Shown: in pieces, positions 36,246 through 50,371 of the stretch
Layout: each line of letters begins with the position of its first letter
Numbering within the stretch: the first letter of the stretch is position 1
Assembly: GCA_013399895.1 (NCBI GenBank)
Contig: VXBA01003500.1
Location: 62,001-126,000 of the forward strand
Direction: 5' to 3'
DNA from: Serilophus lunatus
Taxonomy: Eukaryota; Chordata; Aves; Passeriformes; Eurylaimidae
Length of the DNA: 64,000 nt
The notes under the pieces: generated by a model
The model's database searches: none
What the model was told of the DNA's origin: nothing
Seen by the model: only the letters and a program-made list of their open reading frames with translations
Made by a program: the position numbers and the translations under genes

Positions 36246-36257
36246 CCAGTAGAGGGC
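36246..36257 (+). promoter_or_regulatory. Candidate CTCF binding site
   Basis: CCAGTAGAGGGC matches every position of the CTCF core consensus CCASYAGRKGGC. It lies in the last GBE1 intron, about 300 bp from the final exon. One motif match does not prove occupancy. Confidence 0.5.
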
Positions 36258-38559
36258 CTCATATGACTTACAATGACCAGTTTCAAAAACCTGATGACAT
36301 CTAGGTCAATAGACCGAACAATGATAAATGACAAAGTTTCACAACATTCTTCTGCTGTGAATTAAAGTTGCCCCAAGGCCTGTGATGTCATTTCATACAG
36401 GTAAATACCAGCAATATGACACAGCAGCTATTCTTCTCACTCTTGCCCCCTATGGAATGTCAGCATATGAGGAATAAAACTCACTCTCAAGACTGGACAG
36501 AATCAAAATTAACCATTTAAATGATTGTATTTTTCTTGCCCCTTTTTCCTGCATACGATGAAAAAAACCCAAACATATATAATCAAAAGACTCCTCATAG
36601 ATCAAAAGAACTTGTGGCAATATATTTTACATGACATTCCTTCCAAGCACTGTAGAGTCACAGTCTGAAAACAAGACCGATATGTACTATCTACCAATTA
36701 CCTTGCTATACAGTACTCCATCAATTGTCAAGTCTATGAATGTGTTCTCTGAACAAGTCAATAAAAATGCAATTATAAAAGGTAACACAAGATTGAAGAT
36801 TATTGGCTTCATTCTGACAATGTCCTCTTTTAGACTATCCTTCATCCCTGTGGAATGTCTAATATCCTGCTATTTCAACTATGTTATCTGCTAACTAGAG
36901 CCTGATGGCATGAAAAGCTTTCATTGTTTTCAAAACAGAATAAAGCAATAAAAAAAAAAAAGCTTTAGGAAAAGGAGAAAAAGGAAAAGAACAGCTGATC
37001 TTCATTGAACCAGAGAGAGCTATGTCCAATGCTTCTTGAAAGGAAGTGAACATGATGATTTCCCCTAAGGTTTCAGTGATAAATAGCTTCTATAACTCTG
37101 TGCAGGAGAGGAAATACTTAATGAAGTCAACTACCTCTAAACACATAGATAAGAGAGGGATTTTGAAATCGTGTATTGAGAAATTCAGCACTCTGGGTTT
37201 GAATGACAAAATGAGAAAGGAGAAGGAACAAACAGAAGTAAGTTTTCTAAGAAAAAATGTGCAAAATGTTACTTCACTTAAGGGAATAAAAATTAGCATT
37301 AATACAAGACACAGCAATTCTCAATTATATTCTGATCAATATTATGACAGATCTTAGGAGGAGTAAATTAGCTCAGCTCCTTTAAAGTCAATTTGCATCA
37401 GATGAGAATCTGAGAGCAGTGTGGAAGCCTTCCACTCTGACCACTTCTGTGCCAATCAGAATTTTAAAATTGGTTTAAGCACAATTTCAGAAACTGTGCA
37501 GATGACTTGTACTGAGACTAATGACATATATGTTTCTATTTACCATGAAGAGATGGATCTGCCAGCTTATTTCTTTAGTCATATGTTTTTTCCTTACCTA
37601 GGCAAATTAAACATGCATTTTAGTGTCTTTTTATCTTAGTAGGCATCTTGCTAAATCACAGAAGAGTCACATATGGCCCTATCTCCTAACCTAATTTCAT
37701 TGGTCAGTGTAACCACCTCCAAGGCTATTTACTACAAAAAGCAGCAATTAAGGCATGGACAATGAATAAATATTAATTATGGAAGACACGTATTAATAAT
37801 GACAAATGAGATTCTTAATTATTCATTCCACTGGTGTATAATTTTTTAAAAAGGAAAAACACTACACAAGTATTAGCTATTTCTTGGTACAAATACACAG
37901 GTGTTATTCCTTCCCTCAACCTCCAGGTATTTTCCGACATAAAACAATATATGTGCTCTGGCTTTATTATTTATTTGAGTAGACAGAACTCAGAACATTT
38001 GTGTGACGGAGTGGGGGAGAAAAATGTGACCAATGACATTGGAAATATTAGTTGTCTTTTCTGAGGTAAGGGGAAACCTGTATAATTATCTGCCCAGGAT
38101 CTCAGAAGGATTTTTAGCCTTCTCAACCCAGATTTCTCATTTTCGCTCCTTTCTCTTCTGACAAACACCCTGAAACCCAGAACTTGCTCGGCCTTTTCAC
38201 TCCACTATTATTCCTTTTCCTTTGGCACCTCTTACCTGAACTACCACCGCTCTTGTAGTAACATATCCCCATTACTTTGAATTTATTTTCTCTGTCCTTT
38301 TCCTGAGTGTACTGACATGTAGAGAGCAAACCGTGTTCCAAGCACATTCTGTAATATGCTGTGAAGTGACATGGTTAAAAGAGTTGGGAATCCACTGCTG
38401 ACAGAGTAAGTTAAAATGCAAGCATCTCATTGTATGTTTGAGCCCAGACGCTTTCTAATATGTAAAGATACGGATAATCCTTAGCTCAAGGAGTGCCTGG
38501 ATTGGACCTAGAATATCCAATTGATCAACCAACCACTCTAATTCAATGTCATCTACAAG

Positions 38560-39120
38560 GGCAGTGATGGTATGTGTTCTGTCTCATCATGCTGGCGACT
38601 GCTCAAGACTCAAAACAGTATCAGCCCTTTCAGTAACTGCTAAAACAGTCCTCTGATACCAGTTCACAGCTGGACACAGATTCTCACAGCTAAAACTGCA
38701 GCAGCCCAGCCAGTTTTTAATCCAGTTAACAATGTTCTTGTCCAGTCCATATTTCCTCAGCTCCTAGGCAAGAATGCTGTAGGAGATATGGCTGAAAGTC
38801 TTACTGCATGAACTGTAGCAACCTCATGCACACAGAGTCATTTCATTAAAGAAAGGAATCAGGCCCATTTTGACTTTGTTAAATCCAGGCTGACTTTCCA
38901 ACTGACCCATCTCATATACCCCACTTGCTTGGATACAGATTCCAAGAAGAGGTGGTCCTTGACTTCTCAAGGCACTCGGAAGAGGGTGACTGGCCTACAA
39001 ACCACTCAGCCTTCCTTTTCACTTTTACTACAGCCTTTTTTCAGTTGTCAGAAATTTCCCCTGATCACTATGATTTTTCATCCAAGCCCAATTTATATCC
39101 AGTGTCTTTAACCTATTGCT
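38560..39120 (-). mobile_element. Degenerate CR1-type LINE reverse-transcriptase fragment
   Basis: On the minus strand, 38703-38760 reads LRKYGLDKNIVNWIKNWLG. This is the 'GLD...WIKNWL' segment of the reverse transcriptase domain of CR1-clade LINEs. The surrounding sequence keeps the typical antisense text (for example AAGAATGCTGTAGGAGATAT, AATCCAGGCTGACTT and GGGTGACTGGCCTACA) but has frameshifts and stops, so the element is dead. It lies in the last GBE1 intron in the same orientation as the gene. The edges are approximate. Confidence 0.7.
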
Positions 39121-42100
39121 CTGCTACTTTATTGTCAGTGGTGTACTGTCACACAAAAGGGTCTGCAAGCAGGCTTTGTCCTTGGAGGCTGAGATAAAAA
39201 AAGGCACTGGATGCTCCTGTACTGTCCATAGTGTCCACTAGTTTTGACTCTTTGTCAAAGGACTTGTATTTTTTCCTTAGGCTGCTTTTCCTATTAGTAT
39301 ACCTGCAGAATCACATTCTTGTCATTCTTCATTATGTCCAGCCAGTTTATATCGATATAGTGCATGGCCCAAAATATGTATCTATCTCTTTAGAGATAGA
39401 TATAACAAAAGTATATAGAGGTGTCCTGATTAAAACCATTTTGGAAACTTCTGTATTCATCAGCAAAATACATTATCAGACATGTGTAATATTTACTTAT
39501 TCTGTACCCTGCAAAGATGGTCTCAGAAATTTATTCTTTCATATACTGTTGCTGAATGATATACTTCCAATTGCCAGCTTCAGTTCTATTATCTCTGCTC
39601 TTCTAACCTGCTTTTTTCTGACCACAAGTTTTATCCCATAGATATCTCCTTCACCATTTCACAAGGCTCACTGGATGAACACGGACACCGGAACATTGGA
39701 CAGAAGTGAAAACCCAAAGAACAGAGCAGAAAAGAAAATGTATTTACAACTGACTCATGTCTTGACTATCGTTCACTCAAATCACCTTCAAAACCTCTCA
39801 TCTGTGTCATGTTTTCTGTTCATCTGCAGTGACATCCCCAGTCCCTTCCTCCCCAACAGGCTCATCCATGTTGGAAAGGACCCAAGGAGGCCCTGCACCT
39901 TCTGCTGCATCTCTGAGGTCAGATCTTGTCAGGGCTTTAGATGTCTCAGTGAATCATCCCTCCATTCTCTACATCAACTGTTTACTTATCGCCTCAAGTC
40001 CTCTAAGGTGTCACACAAAGTCCACTATTTTAGGAAGCCATGAAGATAACTAAAAACACGCAGAGAAAGGCTCATGAAGCCTCTTCTGATGTGGAATATG
40101 GGGACTAGAAAAAAAACAGATCTGTTTGGGGCAGTTAGAATGACTCAGCAGTAAAGACAAGTTTTTTGACAAAGATAACATCCAACATTTTAGCCATAAA
40201 ATATTATTGAAAGTGTCTTTATTCTCATTAGACTACTTGGCAGGAATAAAGTAGAGTACCTGTGGTTGACTTCATCAGCAGATGTGCTAACAGAGGATGA
40301 TGGAGGACAGGAATCTTGTTTATAAGTCAAATACAAAATTGATTTTTTATCACCTTTGACATTTTTATATTGCGTGTCCATTTAAACTATGAGGAAGTTA
40401 CACTGTCTGAAACCCTAGGCAAATCCCACACAGATCAAGGCTCTTTTCCACCAGCACACACGGATTTCTATCAAGACCATAGTCTATCCATGATGTCTTA
40501 TTCAAAAACAGGGAAAAAACAACTGGTACTACAACTGGCCAAGAATATAAGATGCTTTTCAGCCAAATGCTTCGTACGTACACGTTTTTTCCTGATATCC
40601 AGATAATTTCAAGAAAAAGATAAGAAAAGCTGAGAGGAACACAGGAATACCACATGTAGGAAGCACTTGTGAACAGCAGCAGCTATAAGCAGAACTCTCA
40701 CCTTACATGTTTTAAAAGAGGACTAAAATACACAGCAATCCCCAAACACCTCTAAATGCCCACAATCAAAGAGATTCAGTGCTACTTTCAGATCTGTCAG
40801 ACTAATTCAGTACCAGGTGCAAGCACAACTGAAATTGGCTGGAACTGCAATGAGCTACTCTTCATCCTACTTTCAGGATTGGAAAACACCAAGCCCTAAA
40901 AATAATTTCAAGGTCATTTTGTAACAGATGGGAGAATTACTAGAACTCAGAGCTAGATCAGGCACTGCAGAAAAACATTCAGTAGCACATATTGCAGCTG
41001 GTAGATGCAGAAGGCAATGTCACAAGAGTCTGTGCCAACATTATCCCAAACTTTTAATTAAAATGACAGCTTTAGACAATCTCATGTCTCTATATCACTA
41101 CTAATTGTCAGACACTGACATTATTCTGAGAATATAATTAACCATCAATGAATAAGAGACGATAACTTTTGCTTTCTGACTATGATTATACAAAATCTCA
41201 GATATTATGCTTTTCATTTTGCTAGATATTACACATGACAAAGAAGGTATGCTTAAAATAATGTCAAGTTCTGCCTTTCCATTTGTTTTTCAATTTACAG
41301 CTGTAAGGCATGAATATGCAGAAAATTATTTCTTAGACTGTCTTGCCTCATTTATGCAAAAGAAGACCATATACTGCACAGGCAGTATCTCAAAGTTTCT
41401 CCTCTATTATCTTCTGTACTGTTTTTTCAGGTCAAGAAAAAGTATTTTAAAAAAGACAACAAAAACCCCTGGCAATCAAGTACACTGAAAAATAAGACAG
41501 GATAAAACAAAATCACTTACAGAATAACTCTGGAATCTGGTGGTTTTAAGAAGTCAAAAGATCAATGAAGATGAGCAAACAAATTTATAAGAATTAATCA
41601 TCAAGAGGTAAAAATACCAAAAGTCCTTTCTGATATTGAAGTCTTATTGGCTCCACTACTCAGAACAGTCAAGTTTTTGACTACAAACATTCTTTCATTT
41701 AATCTGTAAATTTGTGCATGTCAGGGGATAAAACAGTAAAAGATTACATCAGCCCTTTAAAATTCAATATATATATCCTTATCATGAAAGTTATTCAAAT
41801 GAGTATTTTCAAAGTTGAGGTCACTAAAAGCTTTTAGATAATTTCATCCTATGTGGGTATTTTAATTTGTCAATAGACTCAAGGAAGCAGGAAGTTGCAC
41901 TTTGACATTGAATAGTATATATTAGAGTCAAGGTTAAAACCCCAACCATGTAATAAAGATATTCTTAAAATAAACTATATAATTTCAGTTTCATTTAATG
42001 TGATAAGATTATATCACTGCATTCCAAAAATAGAGAAGCAGAAAAAAAGGCAGCACTGGGGACAGGAGGAAAAGAATACTTTGACATCTATTTATTTTTT

Positions 42101-45100
42101 AACTAACTGGAATAAACTACAGAAAAAGTAAATCTAAAAGTGCAAATATGTTGAACAATTATATTTCTCAATAAACCAAATAATTTCCAATGACAACATA
42201 CTCTGCAATATCCTATTTAGTCTGCTTTTTACTCGAGTCTGTTCGTGGTATGAAAGTATAAACTCCATCATTTTCATGTAAATCCTAAATTTTGGTGTGG
42301 TACAAAAAATTTACTAGGACACACATTGGATATCTAGTTCTTTTTTACAGCAAAATTCAGTAAAGTCAGATAACAAAACACTTTTATGTGCTATGAAAAA
42401 AAAAATAAAATCTTCCCCCTGCCCAATGTCTAAGTTTCATATCCAGCTACAAAAGTCAAGTAACCAAACAAATGGCTTCATCCAAAAAGGGGCACTAGGA
42501 ACTGACTAGAGTTGAAATGTGTGTGCAGCACTTAATTTACATCTTGCAAAGAGATGATAAGACAGAAACAATAGAAGCACTGAACAAGCACACATCTTTT
42601 ATAAAACATATTCAAAAAAAAGACTACTACCAGAATACCACAGTGGAGATGTAAACAGAAATCAAGCTGTGGTAAAAAGAGTTTATTCATACATTGACAA
42701 TAGGATTCACAGCTTGTTATTAGACTGTTTGATTACATGGAAAGTTATGTATTTTTCATATATATTTTAACAATCCAGTATAGAACAAGCAGTGAAATGG
42801 AAAGATTAGATTATAATAATTATTTAAATAAGTCATATTACAAAGGACTTTTGTGCATTTTTCTATGGAGTTTTCATGGTGTGTCTGATGACTTGGAAAA
42901 TCTGGCCCTCTACAGCTTTACCAAACAAACCTGAAAACTGTACAGTGAAATGCCTAGCCGTGCTTACAAAGCTTCCTCTTCATCCAGGGTCCTTTGCTCC
43001 AGGAATTTCATACCTCCCTTGTCTAAATCTGCTATGTCACCTTGAATACTTCTTTTATTACATGATGTTTGTAGAATGAATCATGTCATATTTAATCCTC
43101 TGTTTTTGTAACACATTTTTGTGCTATTTAAGCTTGACTTATCACATGTGATGTCATTTTGTCACAACCCTCTGGGCACCCTTTGCTGACAATATTTACT
43201 CACACACCTTAAGGTGCATCTGCCACTAAAAAATTCCTACTTTGAAGTTTCTGGTAGAGGAGGAACTAACATTTCTGAAACAACAAACTTAGGTCTCATG
43301 CATTATGTAAAGACAAGAAAATAATTGTTAAACAGTAGGAAAAGAACTACTTTAAGTTTATTGGGGTGGCATCATATGCTCTTTGAAAAGAAATTGGAGG
43401 GGAAGACTAGGACTTGGATTTTAGAAACTGCAGTTTAGATTAAAGCAATTCCCAAGCAGGACAAATTACCCAAGGACTTGGATGTAAATTGCTATTTAAA
43501 ATAAAGTATCTGTTTTAATGCAAAACAACTGCTGCAGGCATTTACTGTGACCTTTGTTCTTTCTTCCTTGAAGATCTATCTTGCTGAATTTAGTCAGGTT
43601 TTCTAGTTTTGTTTTGTTTTTTTTTTCTCCTTCATTACTGTTACTCAGTGTCCTTTCAGGGTACTTTACCTTTATGCAGCACTTGTGGCACCTTCTGGGG
43701 GGCTGGCTGAAGGTGGTCTGTGATTTGAATTGCTGAAGGACACAAGAGAAAGTTTACCTGACCCATGCTGCTGGGTTTCTTTCTAACCTAGAAGTGCCGT
43801 TGCCATGCCACAGCTTAAGCTGCAAAGTGCATTTGCTGTTTTGTTTGTCACATGCCTTGTCTTCCCCATGCTCCTAGCAAACAGCATCTTCACATTTTGC
43901 AACGTTTTTTTCTGTCTTGAATGACTTGCACTCACCACCTAATAGACTAAATGTGAAATATGCATTCCAATTTGCAGTTAATTGGCTTGCAAAAGTTAAG
44001 TTAGTGGTAGATAATTAAGATGCTCTTCAATCACCAAAGCAAGGTATTTGAATTGGACACATGAAGCAAGAACTGTGGAAGCATTAATTTGCTACATAAT
44101 CTTCAGGAATGAAGTCTTAGACCTTTTGTTTCTTAATGTGCAAATTAACACACATACCTACTCACGCTTCGAGGGCGTTGTCAGGCACATGCAGAAACTT
44201 TTTTAAAAAAATCCCAAACACATTCCCAAGATCCTTTACACCAGGCACAATAAAAGCACAAGAACTCTTTCATGTACTGAAACTATTTTAAACCAAGCAA
44301 ATGAAAGAAATGCCAATAGTCTAAATGCAATGAAAGAAAGACAGCTTAAAAGTGACAATAATTTTCTGGAGCTTAGATTTAATGAGAAATGTTAAGATGT
44401 GGCACTAGAAATTCATGTCTCCATTTTGTCATGGAAGAGTCAGTGCAGACATTACATTTTTGCAGGCTCTTAGGATTACAAGTGTAACTTATTTGGAGGT
44501 GTTGAAGTGTATCAACGTACCTATGCATAGGGACACACACCCCTTCAGCCATAAATCTGTTTTAGACATAAAAATCTACTACGTGATATAAGAGTTTCCA
44601 AAATGTTTTCAGTGAACTCTTGCCGTAATTCACAGCAAAGCATTTCTGAATCTCACTTTCTTGTGCATGTGAACATATAGCAACATACACACGCGTGAAA
44701 ACATATAAAGAGTAGGAAATATGTGCATATATATATGGATAAAAAGGGAAAAAATGCATTTTTGAACTGTTAATTGTGGTGATTATGATTTCAAGATAAT
44801 TAAGAAAGGGAGTTTTATTAGTGACCATTTCAGCTAGCAGAAATTTTATGCAAGGATATGCTTCCCACTCCATCTCAAGTGGTTTGTGGGAAAGTCTTTA
44901 TCCATTATTCATATCACTTTATGACTGGAAAGTCTGGAAATTCTTGATGTGAGCAGAGAAGTGTTCAGTTTTGCTAAGTTCTGTAAACTCAGCAGGAGAA
45001 TGCCAGTTGGCAAATGCAGGATGTGCTCTAATTCATGTTTCTGGAGTTAAGCACATGATCTTAAGAAAGCAATGCAAGATGCAGTTTCTACAGAGCTTTA

Positions 45101-45468
45101 AATTACAAAGCAAGCATGAAGACAGAGTTTCTCAGGCATGAAAATAAAGCAAATTACAGTATTAAAAATGGCAACTCAAAAGTGTATTAGTAGGTTTTCA
45201 TGCATGTTGACAAGGAGCACTGTGTGCAAGACACTACAAGAGGGCATGGAAATTCAAAGGTAATTTTGAAAGGGAAAAAATCATTAACTTTATTGGTTAT
45301 AATTAAACCATAGCATTGTTATTTCTGCTTTATTTATACAAGGGTAAATTGCAGAAGATAAATTAAAAATACCATTCCCAAAATATTAGAACAGACTCCA
45401 TATTTGTCCAAAAAAAATGCAAAACTTACACAGATGAAAGTAGAAATAAAAAAAAAAATCTTACTTAC

Positions 45469-45586
45469 CATAAGTGAATTAGGTCTGTAATTGTGAGGAT
45501 ATTCTTCAGAGAAGTACTCTGTATTGTGGTCCAGCCTTTGATGCCCTCCATATTCCCCAGCATCAGAATCCAGGAGGATTTTATAC
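45469..45586 (-). CDS. GBE1: GBE1 coding exon (corresponds to human exon 15)
   Basis: Starts with the last base of a lysine codon, then encodes [20 protein letters not shown] followed by NTEYFSEEYPHNYRPNSLM, and ends at ATG|GTAAGTAAG. It is 118 bp (1 + 39 codons) and has no stop in frame. The human counterpart is [20 protein letters not shown] and onward, with the same length. The segment is part of the C-terminal beta-sandwich domain of branching enzyme. The upstream junction is unusual: the only frame that continues the protein puts the splice after AA and before the first G, downstream of a U12 branch-point motif. Confidence 0.96.
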
Positions 45587-45598
45587 TTAAAAACAGCT

Positions 45599-45607
45599 GT
45601 TAAGGAA
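45599..45607 (-). promoter_or_regulatory. GBE1: U12 branch-point motif TTCCTTAAC
   Basis: Exact match to the minor-spliceosome branch-point consensus TTCCTTRAY, 12 nt upstream of the inferred 3' splice site. That is inside the usual 10-20 nt window. There is no long polypyrimidine tract, as expected for U12 introns. Confidence 0.85.
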
Positions 45608-48600
45608 CTATGCTGAATTACTCTTAAATGAGAAAGAAATCAAAGTAAAAAAACCCTAGAACTGCAGTATGCTAATATACTCCATATAAAGCAAAATTAC
45701 TAAAATATAAGAAAACTCATGAGATGAAAAACATACAGAACATATAGAAGCTGTATGACTTTTTGTCTTGAACATTTCATTTTAGCACAGTGACTCATAT
45801 TAAAGAAAGTACCTTCTATTCTTTTCTGCATTCTGCGATGAAGTTTATAGCATTTCAGCAAATATGCAAGCACTTTAGGAAATGAAGAAGACTAAAGATG
45901 TACCACTAAACAAAATGATGCATTTGAATTGCATTTAAGAAGTCACAATTGTGACAATCAAAATCAATCAGTATCTGGCAATATTTTACAGTCTGTCAGA
46001 ATCTGATCAAGTGTTAATGAGAAAAGCATGTAATTTTACATAAGAAAACCCCATAGCTCCTTTGAGAGTTTTCTGGAAAAGAGTTTGAATTCTTATAGCA
46101 CAGAGGAACAAAAGAAAGAATGTATTTAATAGAAGACTTTTTAAGAGACAAACATTCTGACTGAAGTTGTTAAAATAATGTGAATTATTTAACAAAGTAT
46201 AACAATGAGTTGAAATACCTGTATAGACACTTAAAAGAATTCAAACGGATCTAGCAAAAAATAAAAAATAAAGTTGAAAGAATAAAATTGAAAAATGCAA
46301 GGGAATAAATGGGCAGATAAAGAGCTAACTCATATTCAGAAGCCCATTTCTTTTTATTTGGGACAACAACAAATAGAATATTTTATATTTATTTCAGCAT
46401 CCTTTTCCCTCCTGCAGTTACAACAGAAAGCAATCTCCAGTCCCCACTACCCAAAAAAGAGAGGGAAATAACAGTGGTCTGTGATCCACAACCTGATTCC
46501 TCAGTTCTAAGGCATGGAAGAATCTTATTTTCCTAGAGCTTGTATTTAATAGGATTAGGGATGAGTGAAGCAACACCTAAAAAAGTCAATGATTCTTAGA
46601 CTGCTCGTGAGGTTCTGTGTTTTCTCAACCTTTTTAAAAATAGGTCTGCTCAAAAATCGAAGGATTGTGATACTAACAGAATTGTTTTTAAGTCTTTTTA
46701 CACAACTCTTCATCAGATGTGTTGGGAAATTTCCCAACCACCAGCCTTACTGACTGAAATCTCTAGTGACAAGGGAGACTGAAGCATGACATAACTCCAA
46801 AGTAACTGCAAATTTAGTCTGAGACACTTCAGTATAGAAGACTGCATAGGTTTTGCTGACAGAAGACAATGAAGAAAAATAGATACTCATGAGGAAAAAA
46901 AAAAGCAAAGCTGTCAATTAGCTACCAAATCACTACTGGTACCCAACTCCTTCCCCACAAGTATTTGCAGCAAAATGAGAGAACCGTTTAAAACTGCCAG
47001 GCTAGTTTTTGATTTCTACAGGGTGGGTGCCCAAAGGGCACCACATTCTCTAGCAAAATATTCATGTTTGCTACCTTGTTAAAAAAAACAAGTGAGGAAA
47101 ATTATACTTTGCCAGTTTTAGATCTCAATGGCTTTTTTTTATGTGCACTGTATACACACACCTCTCCCCTCTTGTATTTTATAAAACATTCAAATTATCT
47201 TTATTTTATTGTCGTGTACAACAAACAAAACCCCAGGCTACAGCTCCTTCCAGCATCAGCAATGTCTCCTAATATTCCACTGTATATTTTATTAACATGG
47301 CAGGAGACTATCAAGCATTTCACTCCATACTTCTGTGATCAACACTATGCATTAAAACTTAATAATTTATCAATGTTGCTGAAAGCCCTGACATGTTTCA
47401 TGATTCCCTTAAAACTGTTTACAGCTATTGTTATGGCAAGCTTATTTTAAAAACAATTAAAAAAATTATCCCTGTATTGCCAGACAGCACTGCAAAAGTT
47501 AGTATCACTTTATATGTCTTCACACATATATAGCATATTTGGTGTAAATAGTTTCTACCAGATCCTAAACAATGGGGTCAAAAAGGAATTCTCACATCTT
47601 CACAAATTAGTTTCTCTGAAAAAGACAACTAGGCTGGTAAAGATGCCCATTTGCCCTCCAACTTAAAACCTCACCAAAAAGTCACTTTTTACTTTTCAGA
47701 ATTTATAAGAATTTGGTTTTCTGAAGACTATTTTAATTTGAAATATTAAACAATAGTTGTGCATTTTAATTAAGCACATAATAAAAGTATTTTCTTTTGT
47801 ACTGGAGTCTCTTTTGTTTTAGTGACAGACTGTTGGAAAACTTGTATTCTCAGTGGAAGAGAAAAAGCATGGTTCCTGTTCACTTTGATACTCTGACTAA
47901 ATTTCCTACCCATTACAGGGGAGAAGAGGAGCAAAAACAAGGAACTCTTGTATAAACACAGCTAAAAATAGAAACACCGACATATTATCTACCATGTTAA
48001 TTACTGAGTTACTAGACTTTTACAATATTTTGAAATATGTATTTTTAATTTAATTTTAATACAATCATGCATGTTTAATAACACATTTGCAAAGCAAATG
48101 CAAATCATAAAAGAGTATCATTTGTATTTTGCTTCTCAATGCTTACTATTGATAAAAGAATCCAAGTGCTATTTGTGGGGAAGATGGTCCAGCAAAAGGG
48201 GAGATAAAAATTTCTACTGCTGTCAAATGAAGTAAGGCTTACCGAGTATTCATAAAGAACATACTTTTTTCTCTACAGGGTGGTTTGACTCACATAAACA
48301 TCTATCACAAATACATCCAAGTAATAGTAAATACATTTGGTCCCCTGTAATATATACAACTGCCCTGTTATAGATGTAACAGGTAAACTTCCAAAGTCTG
48401 GACACAACTGAGCAGGACTCAGGAAGGGCAACCAAAGGCATTCAAAAATATTGTAGGTGATCCTCACTGTTTCATCTTCACCCTTTCCTAATCTGTTTTA
48501 AAATCAGGATTAGTTTTACCTATATGTTGTACAATGACATGTTTAAGCATCCAACTTCTGGCTTTCTGGTGCTTTCCAGACATGCCACTGGAGCATGACA

Positions 48601-50371
48601 GTGTACGTAAATGCTTATTTTCTTTTAAACTCACATGTAAATCAGCCTCACTTTCTCATTGCATTTCAATATGCAAAAGACTACCCGATTAAGATTCCAT
48701 TTTTATCTCTTGGTACCATTTCTTGGCTAAAAGCAAAGGATATGGTTCTGGCAACACAGATGGGGCAAAGATAAAAGTACAGACCAAAAAAGGATAAACT
48801 TCTGAAACAGTAATACAGAAGCGAAAAGGACAAAATACATGCTATTAAGACATGAAGGAAAATAAGAACTTGGCCATTAAATGCACCAAAAGCCCAGGGA
48901 AGATGAAGGAAAGTACAGCTTCAAGGAGCACTGTCAAGAATCCGAAATTGTTAGGCCATTTTGTTTTTACTAATTCTTGAATTTCACTAAAAAAAAAATG
49001 GCATAATTAATTTCAAGATGAAGAGTACCTCTGCTTCTCTTCTTCACACACTGCTAATTTTGAGAACTAATGAGTCAACCTAAAATTGACAAAAAACATG
49101 TGAGTGTGTTTGGCTAAAGTTCGTAATGCAATTGAACAGCTTGGCCTGATGAAACTCAGCTCAGAATATTAAGAAGACATTTAAAGCCATTTAGCACTCA
49201 ACTCATGCAAAAGTACTGAAGAGAAGGAGGAGGGTACTGTACCTTCTTGTTTCAACTAAATATGGATGCCTTTTGCTTAAACCAAATGTAAATTTGTAGA
49301 TAAGCAAATCCATATTGGTTGGTAATCAAACATAAGATGCAGACTTACCTTTGTGCCAAGATAAGAAACCTTGCTAAAAAGGAGGGGGAGATATATACAT
49401 ATTGCTTAATTTTAATGAGACTTCCAACACAGCATGAAATTTATTACACAAGAAACAGTGTACGATCTCAAGGAGAGAAAAGGAGTAATTTCTGAACTCC
49501 TTAAGCCCCTTCCCCATTCTTTCTCCATCATTTCAGCCGTGTTCCTTTTGAATAAAGGCAAGAAGGTTTCTGCATTGAATTTTCACTGCAGACTGGCCTT
49601 GGAATGCAACCACTATGCAACAGAAAGGCCTAATCAGTATTAAAAACAAAATTGGAAACTTATGAATGGCTTTCCTGTTAACATTCAAAGTTTTATCTAC
49701 AAAGAACTAGAGACAGCTGACCTAGATGTTGATTATTCATCTACCTCAAAACTGACGCAAATTAGGCAGAAATAATTTGTGAGTTCAAGCTACCTCTTTC
49801 TCATGAAAAAGCTTCTGAAAGAGCATAATTTATGAAGTAAAATTCCAGCATGAGCACAGAAATGTTTTCCTTTTCCCTTCACATAATAACACAGAAACTG
49901 GGCAATAGAATATGCCACTCTACTAGTTACACAGATTCTTAGTGTCGGAAACCTCTGTCTTTTCCCATGCAGATCAAAGATGCTTTCCCACATTAGTATG
50001 CTATATTTCTTAGTCACACCTATTAACCTTAAGTATCAACTACCTTGATAGAATTTAGCATTTGACTGATCCTAAATTAAGTCCTTTGTCTCAGTGTGCC
50101 AGATACCCCCTGAATTCTAACAGGCAGGGACAGTTACACAACTGCACTTCAAAGCAGCCTCTGAAGCAGCGTCTTTGCCTTCAGCAATTGCAAGCCAGTG
50201 ACTCATTTCTGTGACCTTACTTGCTCATTAGAAGCTCTAGGTGCATGTTGTAAATGTCAGATTAATGTGTTTTGGGGTTTTTTTTATTATATTTTGCAGC
50301 ATTTTGATGACAGTATTTGTGATACCTCAGGTGTCATCCAGCCATTTGCTTACGGACAAGTCTGACTTAAT

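Larger units (their letters stand above)
35949..45468 (-). other. GBE1: GBE1 last intron (9520 bp, GT-AG)
   Basis: Begins GTAAGTAAG after the exon at 45469 and ends AATAG before the exon at 35948, phase 0. It contains a CTCF-like motif (36246-36257), a CR1 reverse-transcriptase fossil (about 38560-39120) and otherwise unremarkable AT-rich DNA. The equivalent human intron is known for a deep-intronic variant that activates a cryptic last exon in adult polyglucosan body disease. Nothing comparable can be assigned here. Confidence 0.93.

Noticed and set aside
39231..39641. 136-codon open frame in the last GBE1 intron
   Set aside because: It is a hydrophobic AT-rich translation on the antisense strand, adjacent to a CR1 fossil. 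No homologous family is recognised.
47064..47450. 128-codon open frame in the U12 intron
   Set aside because: It is antisense to GBE1, has AT-rich composition and no recognised domain or splice context.
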